In this document: positions 46,845 through 55,363 of the stretch, piece by piece
Position numbering within the stretch: position 1 is the stretch's first letter
Layout of the letters: each line of letters begins with the position of its first letter
Translations under genes and position numbers: made by a program
Notes under the pieces: generated by a model
The model's database searches: none
What the model was told of the DNA's origin: nothing
What the model saw: only the letters and a program-made list of their open reading frames with translations
NCBI RefSeq assembly: GCF_002287375.1
Contig: NZ_NPOA01000004.1
Span: forward strand, 1-64,000
Source: Virgibacillus profundi
Lineage (GTDB): Bacteria > Bacillota > Bacilli > Bacillales > Amphibacillaceae
Length of the DNA: 64,000 nt
Direction of reading: 5' to 3'

Positions 46845-47061
46845 CAGCGGAGGAAACACATGGAGACTCCTTGAAAAAGAAAAGCACTTTTTCTGCGTGC
46901 GATGTTTCGCTTAGGTAGTCTTCCTTATCCTGCGGGAGGAAAGGCATAGGTGAGACCCCACAGTGCGTAGCACGAGGAGGCTCACCAGCCGCCCTAAGGT
47001 CCGCGAAATGTGTTTCCGTAGCGGTCGATGTGACCTACTACCATTGATTTTTTACGTTGTC
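46845..47061. repeat. GC-rich imperfect palindrome R1, copy 2 (inverted), with 60-bp insertion
   Basis: Reverse-complement relative of 23605-23775, sharing GCACGAGGAGGCTCACCAGC, CCGCCCTAAGGTCCGCG and a terminal block near ACCTACTACCATTGATTTT. Relative to copy 1 it carries about 60 extra bases (46868-46927), flanked by the direct repeat TCCT. No coding capacity. Confidence 0.8.
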
Positions 47062-47155
47062 TTTTATATCAACTATGGTGCAGAATAGCAATAATCTATA
47101 CGAAAAAAGCCTATAAAATTTAGTTAAACTAGCAACAACTACCAGTTATTTGTAT

Positions 47156-47185
47156 GAATGAATTCGCTTTTTGTTACACATTCTA
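47156..47185 (+). promoter_or_regulatory. Sigma-G promoter of the SASP gene
   Basis: GAATG (47156-47160) and CATTCTA (47179-47185) are separated by 18 bp, matching the forespore sigma-G consensus (GHATR-N18-CATNNTA). It is 26 bp upstream of a SASP gene, the classic sigma-G target. Confidence 0.88.
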
Positions 47186-47210
47186 AGGTGTACCAAGGAG
47201 GTGAACTAAC

Positions 47211-47408
47211 ATGGCAAATAACAATTCAAACCAATTAGTAGTTCCTGGTGTTCAACAAGCTTTGGACCAAATGAAATATGAAATTGCTCAGGAATTTGGT
47301 GTGCAACTTGGGCCTGATTCAACATCTAGATCTAATGGCTCTGTTGGTGGAGAAATTACGAAACGACTTGTTTCTGCGGCTGAACAGCAATTCGGTGGTA
47401 GTCAATAA
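47211..47408 (+). CDS. sspA: Small acid-soluble spore protein, alpha/beta type
   Basis: A 65-residue SASP that coats and protects spore DNA. Family motifs are visible: [19 protein letters not shown] with the GPR protease site around EIA, and [24 protein letters not shown] precedes the start. Next to thiI, as sspA is in B. subtilis; the paralogue letter is inferred from position. Confidence 0.95.
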   Translation: MANNNSNQLVVPGVQQALDQMKYEIAQEFGVQLGPDSTSRSNGSVGGEITKRLVSAAEQQFGGSQ

Positions 47409-47435
47409 CAAAAACTAAATAATAAAATGGCTATA

Positions 47436-47467
47436 GGGCTATTCCTAAAAAAGGAGTAGCCCTTTTA
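47436..47467 (+). terminator. Terminator of the SASP gene
   Basis: The stem GGGCTATTCCT/AGGAGTAGCCC with an A loop is followed by TTTT. Confidence 0.88.
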
Positions 47468-47560
47468 ATATGTTAGAACCCATCTATTTGTTTTTCTTGA
47501 TTAATATAATTGGTAGGAGTAAAGTTTTCTACAGGAGTTTGAATTGGGAGGAATGTTTTA

Positions 47561-49165
47561 ATGGGGATTCTTTGGTTTGGTGGTTCCATTTATACACTGG
47601 AAAATGCAAGAGAAGCTGTTGAAGCTGTTTATACGGAAAATGATGAAATTAAAGCAGTTGGTACATATGAAAAGCTATACCATGAACATTATAAAAACAT
47701 TGATAAAGAAATGAATTTACAGGGGAAAACGATGCTACCAGGATTGGTGGATAGTCATCTGCATATTATCATGCATGGTGAAAAGCTGCTGCGGTTGGAT
47801 TTATCACAAATGAAATCTGCAGAAGAAGTAAAAGAAGCATTACGTAACAGAATGGCCAATCTTGCTGAAGGGGAATGGTTAGTTGGAGAAGGCTGGAATG
47901 AAAATCAGTGGGACGATCCTTCCATCATCCATAAATCAGAGTTGGATGAGATTTGTCCAGATAATCCGATGATGCTAACGAGGGTTTGCAGACATGCTAT
48001 TCTTACTAACTCAAAAGCAATGCAACTAGCCAATCTTAATAAACAGACCCCAAATCCCCAGGGTGGAATTATTGTCCGGGATGAGCAAGGGGATACAACT
48101 GGTTATTTACTGGATACTGCACAGGAAATAATTAAACAAGCCATGCCAGGTGTATCTCAAAATTATTTGGAGCAAGTAATTAAAATTGCTGTTGATGATT
48201 TAATATCCAAAGGACTGGTAGGGGGACATAGTGAAGACCTGAATTACTACGGCGGCTTTCTTAAAACCTATAATGCTTTTAAAAATGCACTAAACGATGA
48301 TAATAAAAAATTTAAAGCTCATCTGCTTGTCCATCATGAGGTTATGGAAGATATGGTAAATGAAAAATTAGGATATTTAGATGGTACAGCAAATGTTGAA
48401 TTGGGTGCAGTGAAAATTTTCTCTGATGGCGCACTTGGTGGAAGGACAGCCTGGTTAACAGAGAGTTACTCTGACGACATTGGAAATAAGGGTGTAGCCA
48501 TTCACAGTCAGAATTCACTGGAACAACTAGTAAGAGACGCACGTCAATATGGGCTGCCGATTGCGGTACATGCTATTGGTGATAAAGCAGTTGACGAAAT
48601 AACAAATATAATAAAAAAATACCCATTAACAAACGGTGCAAGGGATCGAATTATTCATGGGCAAATTTTAAATAAACAATCCCTGCAAATGCTTCAGAAG
48701 CTTCCGGTAGTTGTTGATATTCAACCATCCTTTGTGACTTCAGATTTTCCGTGGGTGATTGACCGGATCGGTGAAAGCAGAATTCCATTGGCTTATGCCT
48801 GGAAAACCATGTTGAATAATAAAGTCCATTGTGCAGGCGGTTCTGACGCTCCAATCGAGGAAGTTAGTCCATTATTGGGAATTCAAGCTGCAGTTGAACG
48901 AAAGTCTTCGATTGACGGGAAAGTTTATAATGAAGCGGAAAGACTGTCAATATATGAAGCAATCCAGTTATATACAAGCGGAAGTGCTTATGCTGTCAAA
49001 CAGGAACATGAGAGAGGATTAATTGCTAAAGGGTTTAAAGCTGATTTTACAATTTTAGAAGAAGATGTATTTAAAGTTGAAACAGACAAAATACATGAAA
49101 TAGATGTAGCAATAACCGTAATTGATGGTGACATAGTGTATGAAAAAAATCCTTCTCAGAGCTGA
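47561..49165 (+). CDS. ytcJ: Amidohydrolase family protein (YtcJ-like)
   Basis: A 534-residue metal-dependent amidohydrolase of the YtcJ/exoenzyme-regulatory-protein-like group. Metal ligands appear in GLVDSHLHI near residue 63, the KIFSDGALGG block near 287, HAIGDKAV near 333, HGQIL near 365 and GGSDAPIE near 427. Substrate unknown. GGGAGG precedes the start. Confidence 0.88.
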   Translation: MGILWFGGSIYTLENAREAVEAVYTENDEIKAVGTYEKLYHEHYKNIDKEMNLQGKTMLPGLVDSHLHIIMHGEKLLRLDLSQMKSAEEVKEALRNRMANLAEGEWLVGEGWNENQWDDPSIIHKSELDEICPDNPMMLTRVCRHAILTNSKAMQLANLNKQTPNPQGGIIVRDEQGDTTGYLLDTAQEIIKQAMPGVSQNYLEQVIKIAVDDLISKGLVGGHSEDLNYYGGFLKTYNAFKNALNDDNKKFKAHLLVHHEVMEDMVNEKLGYLDGTANVELGAVKIFSDGALGGRTAWLTESYSDDIGNKGVAIHSQNSLEQLVRDARQYGLPIAVHAIGDKAVDEITNIIKKYPLTNGARDRIIHGQILNKQSLQMLQKLPVVVDIQPSFVTSDFPWVIDRIGESRIPLAYAWKTMLNNKVHCAGGSDAPIEEVSPLLGIQAAVERKSSIDGKVYNEAERLSIYEAIQLYTSGSAYAVKQEHERGLIAKGFKADFTILEEDVFKVETDKIHEIDVAITVIDGDIVYEKNPSQS

Positions 49166-49181
49166 ATGAGAAGGATTTTTT
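49143..49181 (+). terminator. Terminator of ytcJ
   Basis: The stem ATCCTTCTCA/TGAGAAGGAT overlaps the ytcJ stop codon and ends in TTTTTT. Confidence 0.9.
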
Positions 49182-49189
49182 CTGTTTAA

Positions 49190-49342
49190 AGAGGATGTTC
49201 AAAAAGTCCGGTAAAAATGACACATCGAATTTCTTCGTTGGCTTGTTTTTCCGTTCCTCACGTATTAATTGCATACGTTCCGGTACTCAAAACTACACCG
49301 CCTCGAACTTCTCGGTCCTTTTTATCCCCCTTTTTGAAAACG
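49190..49342. repeat. Bacillaceae intergenic repeat with TGTTCAAAAAG ends
   Basis: The segment starts GAGGATGTTCAAAAAGTCCG, contains ACATCGAATTTCTTCG and CGAACTTCTCGGTCC, and ends CCCTTTTTGAAAACG. The ends form an imperfect inverted repeat of about 25 bp. I recognise this as a widely scattered non-coding repeat of Bacillaceae chromosomes. It lies just past the stop of nadK2 and could serve as its terminator. Confidence 0.6.
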
Positions 49343-49345
49343 CAC

Positions 49346-50146
49346 TTATAGGAATGTTCGTTTAACACGATCCCAGTAGGAGTTGTTTTTAAGTTTTACC
49401 GTTTTAATAACTTTATCACTTAGGGTTATTGTAATATCTTTAATATTTTTAATCGAATAAGCTTCGTTGTCCAATCCAATAATTGGATAATCATTTCCAT
49501 CCTGGATGATATCGAGAGTCAATTTTCTGTTTTGATTAAGCACAAAGGATGATCCCAGTGTACGGTAACGATTATTATTTATAGATGCTAATTCGGATAC
49601 TTGGAAACAGGGAATTTTCGGATCAATGACAGCCCCATTTGTTGATTTGCTATATCCTGTACTTCCTGTTGGTGTTGCAACAATTAACCCATCACCACGA
49701 AAAGTTTCGAAATGGTTATCGTCAATATAGACATCCATGGCAATAGATTTAATGATGGTTGACCTTACACTTACTTCATTAATACAATCAAAAGATGTCT
49801 CTCCATTTACCTGGACATTAATCACAGGAAATCGCCTAACTTCCAATTCTTCATAGGCCATGGCATGGACCATTTCCTCAAAATTGTCCAAGTTGAAATC
49901 ACAATACAAACCGGACTCATTGGAACGGGTGACCCCTGTGTATAAACAATCCTGACGAAAGCCTGTTGTTCGTACAGCCTGAAGGAATGCACCATCTCCT
50001 CCAACACTAACAATAATGCTTGCATCTTTATGATCTTCAACAATTTTAAGGTTATTTTCTCTTGCTAAATTAAATAATGGCTCCAGTTTATTTTCAAGTT
50101 CTTTATCTTCATGATAATAAAAATATATATTTTTCCGATCTGGCAT
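49346..50146 (-). CDS. nadK2: NAD kinase (second paralogue, YtdI type)
   Basis: A 266-residue ATP-NAD kinase. The GGDG motif is in VSVGGDGAFLQAV near residue 50 and the conserved glycine-rich TPTGSTGYSKS near residue 150. Its position next to ytcJ and ytfI matches B. subtilis YtdI (NadF2). GGAGGT precedes the start. Confidence 0.92.
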   Translation of the reverse strand: MPDRKNIYFYYHEDKELENKLEPLFNLARENNLKIVEDHKDASIIVSVGGDGAFLQAVRTTGFRQDCLYTGVTRSNESGLYCDFNLDNFEEMVHAMAYEELEVRRFPVINVQVNGETSFDCINEVSVRSTIIKSIAMDVYIDDNHFETFRGDGLIVATPTGSTGYSKSTNGAVIDPKIPCFQVSELASINNNRYRTLGSSFVLNQNRKLTLDIIQDGNDYPIIGLDNEAYSIKNIKDITITLSDKVIKTVKLKNNSYWDRVKRTFL

Positions 50147-50279
50147 CTGAACATACCTCCATTTTAATAATAGGACCAGCTTTATTTTATCATTTTCCCA
50201 TATTTTATCCTAACATTATGAAATAAATAGACTAAAAAATGGAAGTTTCAGCAAAATAAAGGAAAGGAGTTGTTTTCAG

Positions 50280-50855
50280 ATGCCATGGATTTTTTTAATT
50301 ATCATATTTTTATTCTTAGTTTTACTATTTTCACGAATAAATATCACATTTAATTATACATACAGTCAAAATGAAAATATGCTACTGATTTCTGTATCTA
50401 TTTTCCGACTAAAAGTATTCAGGAAAAATGTAAATCTGAAAGATAAAAATAAAAATGGGGCAGATATATTTGATGATCTAACCTTTGACTCTTTTCCAAA
50501 AGAAATTAAAAATATGGTACAGCAAATAAAAGCTTTAAATAATACAGCGACTTTGTTGTTAAAAAACATACAAATACATAAGCTAAAATGGATTACAGGC
50601 GGTGGTACCGGAAATGCAGATACAACCGGAATTGTAAGTGGAGGTGTATGGACATTAAAAGGGGCACTTATTGGGTTGTTAGCAGGAAAAGTGCGGTTAA
50701 AATGTAAGCCAATAATAAATATTATTCCTCATTTTCAGGCTAGGTATATTCAAACAAATTTTGACTGCATTGTTTCGATTAGATTGGGACAAGCTATATA
50801 CGCACTTCTTAAAGTGATGCGAATCAGCAAAATAAAAGAAAAAGCATTTATATAA
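50280..50855 (+). CDS. ytfI: DUF2953 membrane protein YtfI
   Basis: A 191-residue protein with one strongly hydrophobic N-terminal helix (residues 3-22) and a basic beta-rich domain, typical of DUF2953/YtfI encoded upstream of ytfJ. GAAAGGAG precedes the start. Known only as a sporulation-region gene; function unknown. In B. subtilis sppA and yteJ lie between ytdI and ytfI; they are absent here. Confidence 0.8.
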   Translation: MPWIFLIIIFLFLVLLFSRINITFNYTYSQNENMLLISVSIFRLKVFRKNVNLKDKNKNGADIFDDLTFDSFPKEIKNMVQQIKALNNTATLLLKNIQIHKLKWITGGGTGNADTTGIVSGGVWTLKGALIGLLAGKVRLKCKPIINIIPHFQARYIQTNFDCIVSIRLGQAIYALLKVMRISKIKEKAFI

Positions 50856-50879
50856 GAATATCTAAATAGGAGGATTATG

Positions 50880-51341
50880 ATGGAAGAACATCCGATACAA
50901 GGTTTAATGACAACAGCAATGGAAAATTTAAAAGACATGATTGAAGTAAATACGATTATTGGGGATCCCGTTGAATCTCCTGATGGCAGTGTAATTATAC
51001 CTGTATCCAAGCTGGGATTCGGGTTTGCTGCAGGCGGAAGTGAATTTAATGCAGGCAGCAGCCAGGGCGATTCTGAAGCAACGTTACCATTTGGAGGAGG
51101 TAGTGGTGGCGGGGTGTCCATTACCCCAGTCGCATTTTTAATTGTAAGCGAACAGGGAATAAAAATGGTTCACTTGGATCAGAGCACACATATCTATGAA
51201 AAAATGCTTGACTTTGCTCCACAGGTCGTAGAAAAAGTACAGCAAATTATCAAAGAATCAGGACAAAGCAATAATAAGCCAAAGAATCAGGAAAAAGAAA
51301 AGAAGCAACAACAAAAATCACAATCACAATATGACATTTAA
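50880..51341 (+). CDS. ytfJ: GerW family sporulation protein YtfJ
   Basis: A 153-residue GerW/YtfJ protein. The conserved block VIIPVSKLGFGFAAGGSEF lies near residue 40, and a glycine-rich stretch GGGSGGGVSITPVAFLIV near residue 80. GerW is needed for proper germinant response in some spore formers. The C-terminal tail is Lys/Gln rich. AGGAGG precedes ATG 50880; ATG 50877 is also possible. 24 bp after ytfI, so likely one operon. Confidence 0.9.
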   Translation: MEEHPIQGLMTTAMENLKDMIEVNTIIGDPVESPDGSVIIPVSKLGFGFAAGGSEFNAGSSQGDSEATLPFGGGSGGGVSITPVAFLIVSEQGIKMVHLDQSTHIYEKMLDFAPQVVEKVQQIIKESGQSNNKPKNQEKEKKQQQKSQSQYDI

Positions 51342-51478
51342 TTTTCACAAAAAAGAAGAGCATGTGAAACCAATCTGTTCACAAATTTGTTTATATTTCT
51401 TCGATCCATTTTGATGGACAAATGTTATCGAAATATCCATAATTAGAGAGAAGAATATAAGTAGGAGGAATGATTCAT

Positions 51479-51985
51479 ATGGCTAATGTAACATTCCAAC
51501 AAGAGCCTGTCACATTACTTGGAACAGAATTAAAGGTGGGGGATCAGGCACCTGATTTCACCGTGTTATCAAACGATCTTCAAGAAGTATCGCTCGCTGA
51601 TTACAAAGGAAAAGTAAAACTAATCAGTGTTGTACCTTCCATTGATACAGGGGTTTGTTCCGAACAGACCAAACGATTTAATGAAGAGGCAGACAAGCTA
51701 GGTAATGTACATGTATTAACAATCAGCATGGATTTACCATTTGCCCAAACACGCTGGTGTGCGGCAAACGGTATCAAAAAGCTTGATACCCTGTCCGATC
51801 ATCGTGATGCGGATTTTGGTGAAAAATATGGCGTTTTAATAAAAGAATTACGTTTGCTATCCAGATCAATTTTTGTAGTGGATTCAAATGATAAGATTAC
51901 TTATGTTGAATACGTTAGTGAAGTGACCAATCACCCTGATTATGATAAAGTGTTGCACCATATTCGTCAGGATATACTAAGTTAG
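51479..51985 (+). CDS. tpx: Thiol peroxidase Tpx
   Basis: A 168-residue atypical 2-Cys peroxiredoxin. The peroxidatic cysteine is in [14 protein letters not shown] near residue 60, and the resolving cysteine in ARTRW-like QTRWCAANG near residue 94. It reduces peroxides with thioredoxin. ATG 51479 has AGGAGG ten bases upstream. It is the last recognisable host gene before the prophage. In B. subtilis ytxK and ackA follow. Confidence 0.94.
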   Translation: MANVTFQQEPVTLLGTELKVGDQAPDFTVLSNDLQEVSLADYKGKVKLISVVPSIDTGVCSEQTKRFNEEADKLGNVHVLTISMDLPFAQTRWCAANGIKKLDTLSDHRDADFGEKYGVLIKELRLLSRSIFVVDSNDKITYVEYVSEVTNHPDYDKVLHHIRQDILS

Positions 51986-52067
51986 TTATCCCCTTGATAC
52001 AAATGAGTTTGTAAGATTTGTAAAATGAGATAAGTAAATATGAGAGATGAAAAGTGAGGAGAGTGTT

Positions 52068-52391
52068 GTGGCTTTATTCTCAAAGAAGATTAAATGTGCT
52101 CATTGTGGTGGAAATTTTAAGAGTAAGATGCAGAGAGGAAAGAGGATTTATTTATGTTCTCGATATGACGCAAGAAACGGAAGCTGCAACAAAAGAGTGG
52201 CATTATTTGAACAATTTCTAATTGATGTAATTAATAAGAGATATGAAATTAAATGGGGAAGAGTATTAGATGAAGACGAGATGAGGGATAAAGTTGTGGA
52301 AATTAATGTAGAGGAGAAAAATGTGTTTAGGATTAGGTTGGCGGATTTTGAGGAAGATATTATTTATAGTGAAAATAAGTATGTGTTTTAG
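52068..52391 (+). pseudogene. Orphan recombinase zinc-ribbon fragment
   Basis: A 107-residue frame starting at GTG 52068 (AGGAGAG upstream) or ATG 52047. It resembles only the zinc beta-ribbon and part of the C-terminal region of large serine recombinases: KIKCAHCGGNF, then YLCSRYDARNGSC with four cysteines. The N-terminal catalytic serine domain is missing. It lies between tpx and the prophage lysis module on the opposite strand, so it is probably a leftover of an integrase, or a small standalone protein, at a prophage boundary. Confidence 0.55.
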
Positions 52392-52423
52392 GTTGAATTT
52401 TTTGAATAAATTTGGACAATGTA

Positions 52424-52525
52424 AAACGGGCGACTTTGAGAAACAGGATTGTTTTACTTGAGGGAGTGTGGTTGTTGATGGGATGGGAAAATGAATTAGG
52501 ATAGATTAGGGAAACGGGCGACTTT
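52424..52525. repeat. 14-bp direct repeat pair near prophage edge
   Basis: AAACGGGCGACTTT occurs at 52424-52437 and again at 52512-52525, 88 bp apart, in an otherwise gene-free stretch (52392-52701) between the zinc-ribbon frame and the amidase. No other feature besides the terminator at 52647 is visible there. Confidence 0.7.
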
Positions 52526-52644
52526 TTGAGGTGAAATAGTGGGTAGGGTGGAGTGAAAAGAGAGGGAGAAAAGAGTGATATGACTCTCTTTGAGTGACTA
52601 TTATTATTTCTATAACGTGTCATAGATGTCCCATGACAAATAAG

Positions 52645-52676
52645 AAGAGACTCCACATAAACTGTGAAGTCTCTGA
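52645..52676 (-). terminator. Terminator of the prophage lysis genes
   Basis: On minus, AGAGACTTCACAG pairs with CTGTGAAGTCTCT-like TGTGGAGTCTCT around loop TTTA, followed by a T-rich tail. It lies 26 bp past the amidase stop. Confidence 0.75.
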
Positions 52677-52701
52677 TATTCAAACAATATTCAAACAATA
52701 T

Positions 52702-53976
52702 TTACTGATTCAACACTACGATCAATTTAGCTCTAGTTGACTTACCATAGCTTCCATCTTCTTTTAGCCCATGTACACTTTGAAATCTACGTACTGCATC
52801 GGCGGTATTATTTCCATAGTATCCATCACAGCCATTATTCTTTGCGCCTTTTTCAGGATAGAAATAGACACTTGACAATGCTTTTTGAACAGCTAAAACA
52901 CCACTATCATGAAACTGAGGTGATTTTACCCAGTAGGTAGCATTAGGTAAGTTGAAGTCATTTGCTTTAGGTTTGGATACAGAATTAGCAGTTTTCATTT
53001 TGCTTTGAGATTTAGTACCGTAGTAGCCATCAACAACTAATCCATTATCTTTTTGAAATTGTTTTAAAGCTGCCAATGTATCATTTCCGAACACGCCATT
53101 ACTTCCATAACTACCAACATCGTATCCTAATCTAGTTAAGTCTTTTTGTAGTTGTACAACTTTTGAGTTGTTATCACCTTTTTTAAGATACCAAGACTGT
53201 TGCTTTTGAGGTTTTGACTTCTTATTCTTATCAGCAACAGCTTTCTTCATAGCTGCCTGAGAACCGTACCCATAGTATCCGTCTACCTGAAGGTCGTAAT
53301 CATCTTGAAACTTGCGTAATGCTGACTCGGTATCGTTGCCGAAGACTCCATTATTTCCATAGCTTCCAACACTATAACCTAATGTGATTAAGTTGTTTTG
53401 TAGTTCTACTACATCAGAACCTCTATCACCATTTTCTAACCAATACTTGTTGACAGGCTTAAGGGAAGGTTTAGTTTCGGATGGTTTGAAAGATGGATCA
53501 CTAATCATTCTCTTAAAGTCATCCCAATCTACGCCATGTGAACCGCTACGTAAATTAGCAGGACAATTCTTTCCCCAGCTAGATGTAACATTGTGTTGTA
53601 TCACATTTGTAGCAGGAATATCATATTTATCCATTAAGTGTCTAACTAATTCAACCGCATTCTGTACTGCAACTCTAAAATCACCATCTGAGTTTACGCA
53701 AATTTCGATACCAATTGACTGTGTATTGCCTATACCTCGTCCATCGCCCGCATGATGGCATTGCACTGTGTCAGGATAAGATTGCCAAACCCCATCAGAA
53801 CCACAAGTGTAGTGCCAAGAAGCAGAGAAACCATTTCTTTGCAGTTTGGCGTGTACGTAAGCGTTCGCCCCATATGACGCATTAGCTGTTTCGTGAATCA
53901 CAATGTAATTACAAGGATTTGTTCCACTGTACGTGTTTCTTCTACTAGAGACCAACATTTGATTAATTTTAACCAT
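52702..53976 (-). CDS. Phage endolysin: N-acetylmuramoyl-L-alanine amidase with three PG-binding repeats
   Basis: A 424-residue lysin. Residues 1-160 form an Amidase_2 (T7 lysozyme/PGRP-type) zinc domain with IVIHETAN near residue 25, WHYTCG near 54, QCHHAG near 72 and GKNCPANL near 134. Three peptidoglycan_binding_1 repeats follow (about 178-245, 262-330, 350-424), with the first two nearly identical around GVFGNDT. It cleaves the peptide from MurNAc to lyse the host. Encoded at the end of the minus-strand lysis module. Confidence 0.93.
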   Translation of the reverse strand: MVKINQMLVSSRRNTYSGTNPCNYIVIHETANASYGANAYVHAKLQRNGFSASWHYTCGSDGVWQSYPDTVQCHHAGDGRGIGNTQSIGIEICVNSDGDFRVAVQNAVELVRHLMDKYDIPATNVIQHNVTSSWGKNCPANLRSGSHGVDWDDFKRMISDPSFKPSETKPSLKPVNKYWLENGDRGSDVVELQNNLITLGYSVGSYGNNGVFGNDTESALRKFQDDYDLQVDGYYGYGSQAAMKKAVADKNKKSKPQKQQSWYLKKGDNNSKVVQLQKDLTRLGYDVGSYGSNGVFGNDTLAALKQFQKDNGLVVDGYYGTKSQSKMKTANSVSKPKANDFNLPNATYWVKSPQFHDSGVLAVQKALSSVYFYPEKGAKNNGCDGYYGNNTADAVRRFQSVHGLKEDGSYGKSTRAKLIVVLNQ

Positions 53977-54064
53977 TATTTAATCATTCTCCTTTTTTTA
54001 CTTAATCAACAAAATAAGGACATATCTCATTTAATAGAGACATGTCCTTTATAATTATGATATA

Positions 54065-54358
54065 TTATTTATTATCTTTAGGTTTATCATAAGTTAATGC
54101 AGTTTGGCTATCCTTCAATCCTTTAACACTTGGATCATTCACAGCATTAAACACACTCACAACAATTAACCCTAATAGGTATGGATTACTATAAGCCGAT
54201 TGAATCAAATCACCTATTGAGCTCCAAGTTGTTAAGTCGGCAAAGCTTAGCCCAACGTATGCTAATATTGGTGTTAATACTGCCAATAAAATTTGCGCAT
54301 AGAACACTGGATTTTTAAAACGAATCTTCCAGTTAATACCCTTTTTTTGTTTATTCAT
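54065..54358 (-). CDS. Phage holin, phi-LC3 family
   Basis: A 97-residue holin with the family start INWKIRFKNPVFYAQILLAVL, two hydrophobic segments, and the conserved VNDPSVKGLKDSQTALTYDKP near the C-terminus. It would make membrane lesions for endolysin release. ATG 54358 has GAGGAG upstream; the six-residue-longer frame is rejected. Confidence 0.9.
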   Translation of the reverse strand: MNKQKKGINWKIRFKNPVFYAQILLAVLTPILAYVGLSFADLTTWSSIGDLIQSAYSNPYLLGLIVVSVFNAVNDPSVKGLKDSQTALTYDKPKDNK

Positions 54359-54404
54359 ATTTATCATTCTCCTCATATATTATTGTTTAACTACGTTTTA
54401 CTCT

Positions 54405-54842
54405 CTATTTTATTCCTGTTCTCTTAACCTCAGCTATACTAATCAAACTGAACACAGCCATGCCAGTAAAGATAACTGAGCCAATGGTGGGAAAGGTAAT
54501 CGAATACGTTATAGCAAATACTGTATAAGCCAATACGCTAACAATCAATCCACTGATTCTCAAATACTTGTTATCAATTAGCATTCCAATTCCTTTTAGT
54601 ATTCCTGCTCCGAAGAATGTAAATGCCCAACATGGTTGTGGCATAATCAATAATAATAGTCCATAAAGACTGGACATACCATGAACTCCATCGCTCAACA
54701 TCTCAGGAAATAGGAAAAGCATAATCGCTAACACTAGGCTAATGAGAGTGATAAATACTTCAAAAATTGGTGGGTTTTTTGTAGGCTTATAATTATTAAC
54801 TTTTTCACTAATTTCTTCTAGCTGTCTTTCTTTTTGATCCAT
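54405..54842 (-). CDS. Prophage membrane protein of unknown function
   Basis: A 145-residue protein with a charged N-terminus (residues 1-25) and four hydrophobic segments (about 27-46, 58-82, 95-112, 116-135). It lies between the XhlA-like protein and the holin genes, so a role in lysis or superinfection control is possible, but no family is recognised. AAAGGAG precedes the start. Confidence 0.7.
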   Translation of the reverse strand: MDQKERQLEEISEKVNNYKPTKNPPIFEVFITLISLVLAIMLFLFPEMLSDGVHGMSSLYGLLLLIMPQPCWAFTFFGAGILKGIGMLIDNKYLRISGLIVSVLAYTVFAITYSITFPTIGSVIFTGMAVFSLISIAEVKRTGIK

Positions 54843-54856
54843 CTATATCAACTCCT

Positions 54857-55126
54857 TTATGATGTAATCAACCACACTAGAAGCGAAGCGATAACTGTTG
54901 CAATTGCACCCAATATAGTTGTAGTGAATGTTTTTCTTATCCATTGACTGTCCTCTTTCATTTCTTCGATTGAGTTGAAGATTGTAATAAGCTTTTCAAC
55001 TGTTGAATCCTTAAATGATTGAAAGGATGTCAACCGTTTATCATGTTCATCTAATCGTTCCTCATGCTTATCTGTCTTTTTATGTAAACTTTCAATCTCC
55101 CATTTAGTTCTGTTATCCTCTGACAA
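54857..55126 (-). CDS. XhlA/BhlA-like lysis-associated protein
   Basis: An 89-residue protein with an N-terminal coiled coil (KKTDKHEERLDEHDKRL) and a C-terminal hydrophobic segment (ILGAIATVIASLLVWLI). This is the layout of phage hemolysin XhlA-family proteins that assist holins. The start is uncertain: TTG 55126 has GAGGTGG at good spacing, while GTGs at 55132 and 55135 overlap that site. Confidence 0.8.
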   Translation of the reverse strand: MSEDNRTKWEIESLHKKTDKHEERLDEHDKRLTSFQSFKDSTVEKLITIFNSIEEMKEDSQWIRKTFTTTILGAIATVIASLLVWLITS

Positions 55127-55137
55127 TATCACCACCT

Positions 55138-55182
55138 CTAATCTCCAAAATTGATCTTCCTGTTAAAATTATGTATTCCCAT
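55138..55182 (-). CDS. Possible 14-residue micro-ORF in lysis module
   Basis: The minus-strand ATG at 55182 has AGGAGAG at good spacing and opens a 14-codon frame ending TAG. It ends 3 bp before the translation signals of the XhlA-like gene. It could be translated for coupling, or simply be chance. Confidence 0.3.
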   Translation of the reverse strand: MGIHNFNRKINFGD

Positions 55183-55253
55183 ATAACTCTCTCCTAGATC
55201 CGTCTTTGAAAAATAATCTCCTTTCGATTCATAAAAGTGTTTAAACAGTTTTA

Positions 55254-55328
55254 TTAATAAGTCTCACTACGTTTTTGTTCAATCAACCACTCAAAATATT
55301 GAGCTTGCTCTGACTTTTTATCCACCAT
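55254..55328 (-). CDS. 24-residue prophage micro-ORF
   Basis: A minus-strand frame of 24 codons (starts MVDKKSEQAQYFEWL, ends at TAA 55254) with a consensus GGAGGT eight bases upstream of its ATG. Small proteins of this size often lie between tail-fibre and lysis genes of Bacillus phages (XkdX-like position). The strong ribosome site supports translation. Confidence 0.55.
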   Translation of the reverse strand: MVDKKSEQAQYFEWLIEQKRSETY

Positions 55329-55363
55329 TAAAATACCTCCATCTAAATTGTGTTATTGTTCAT

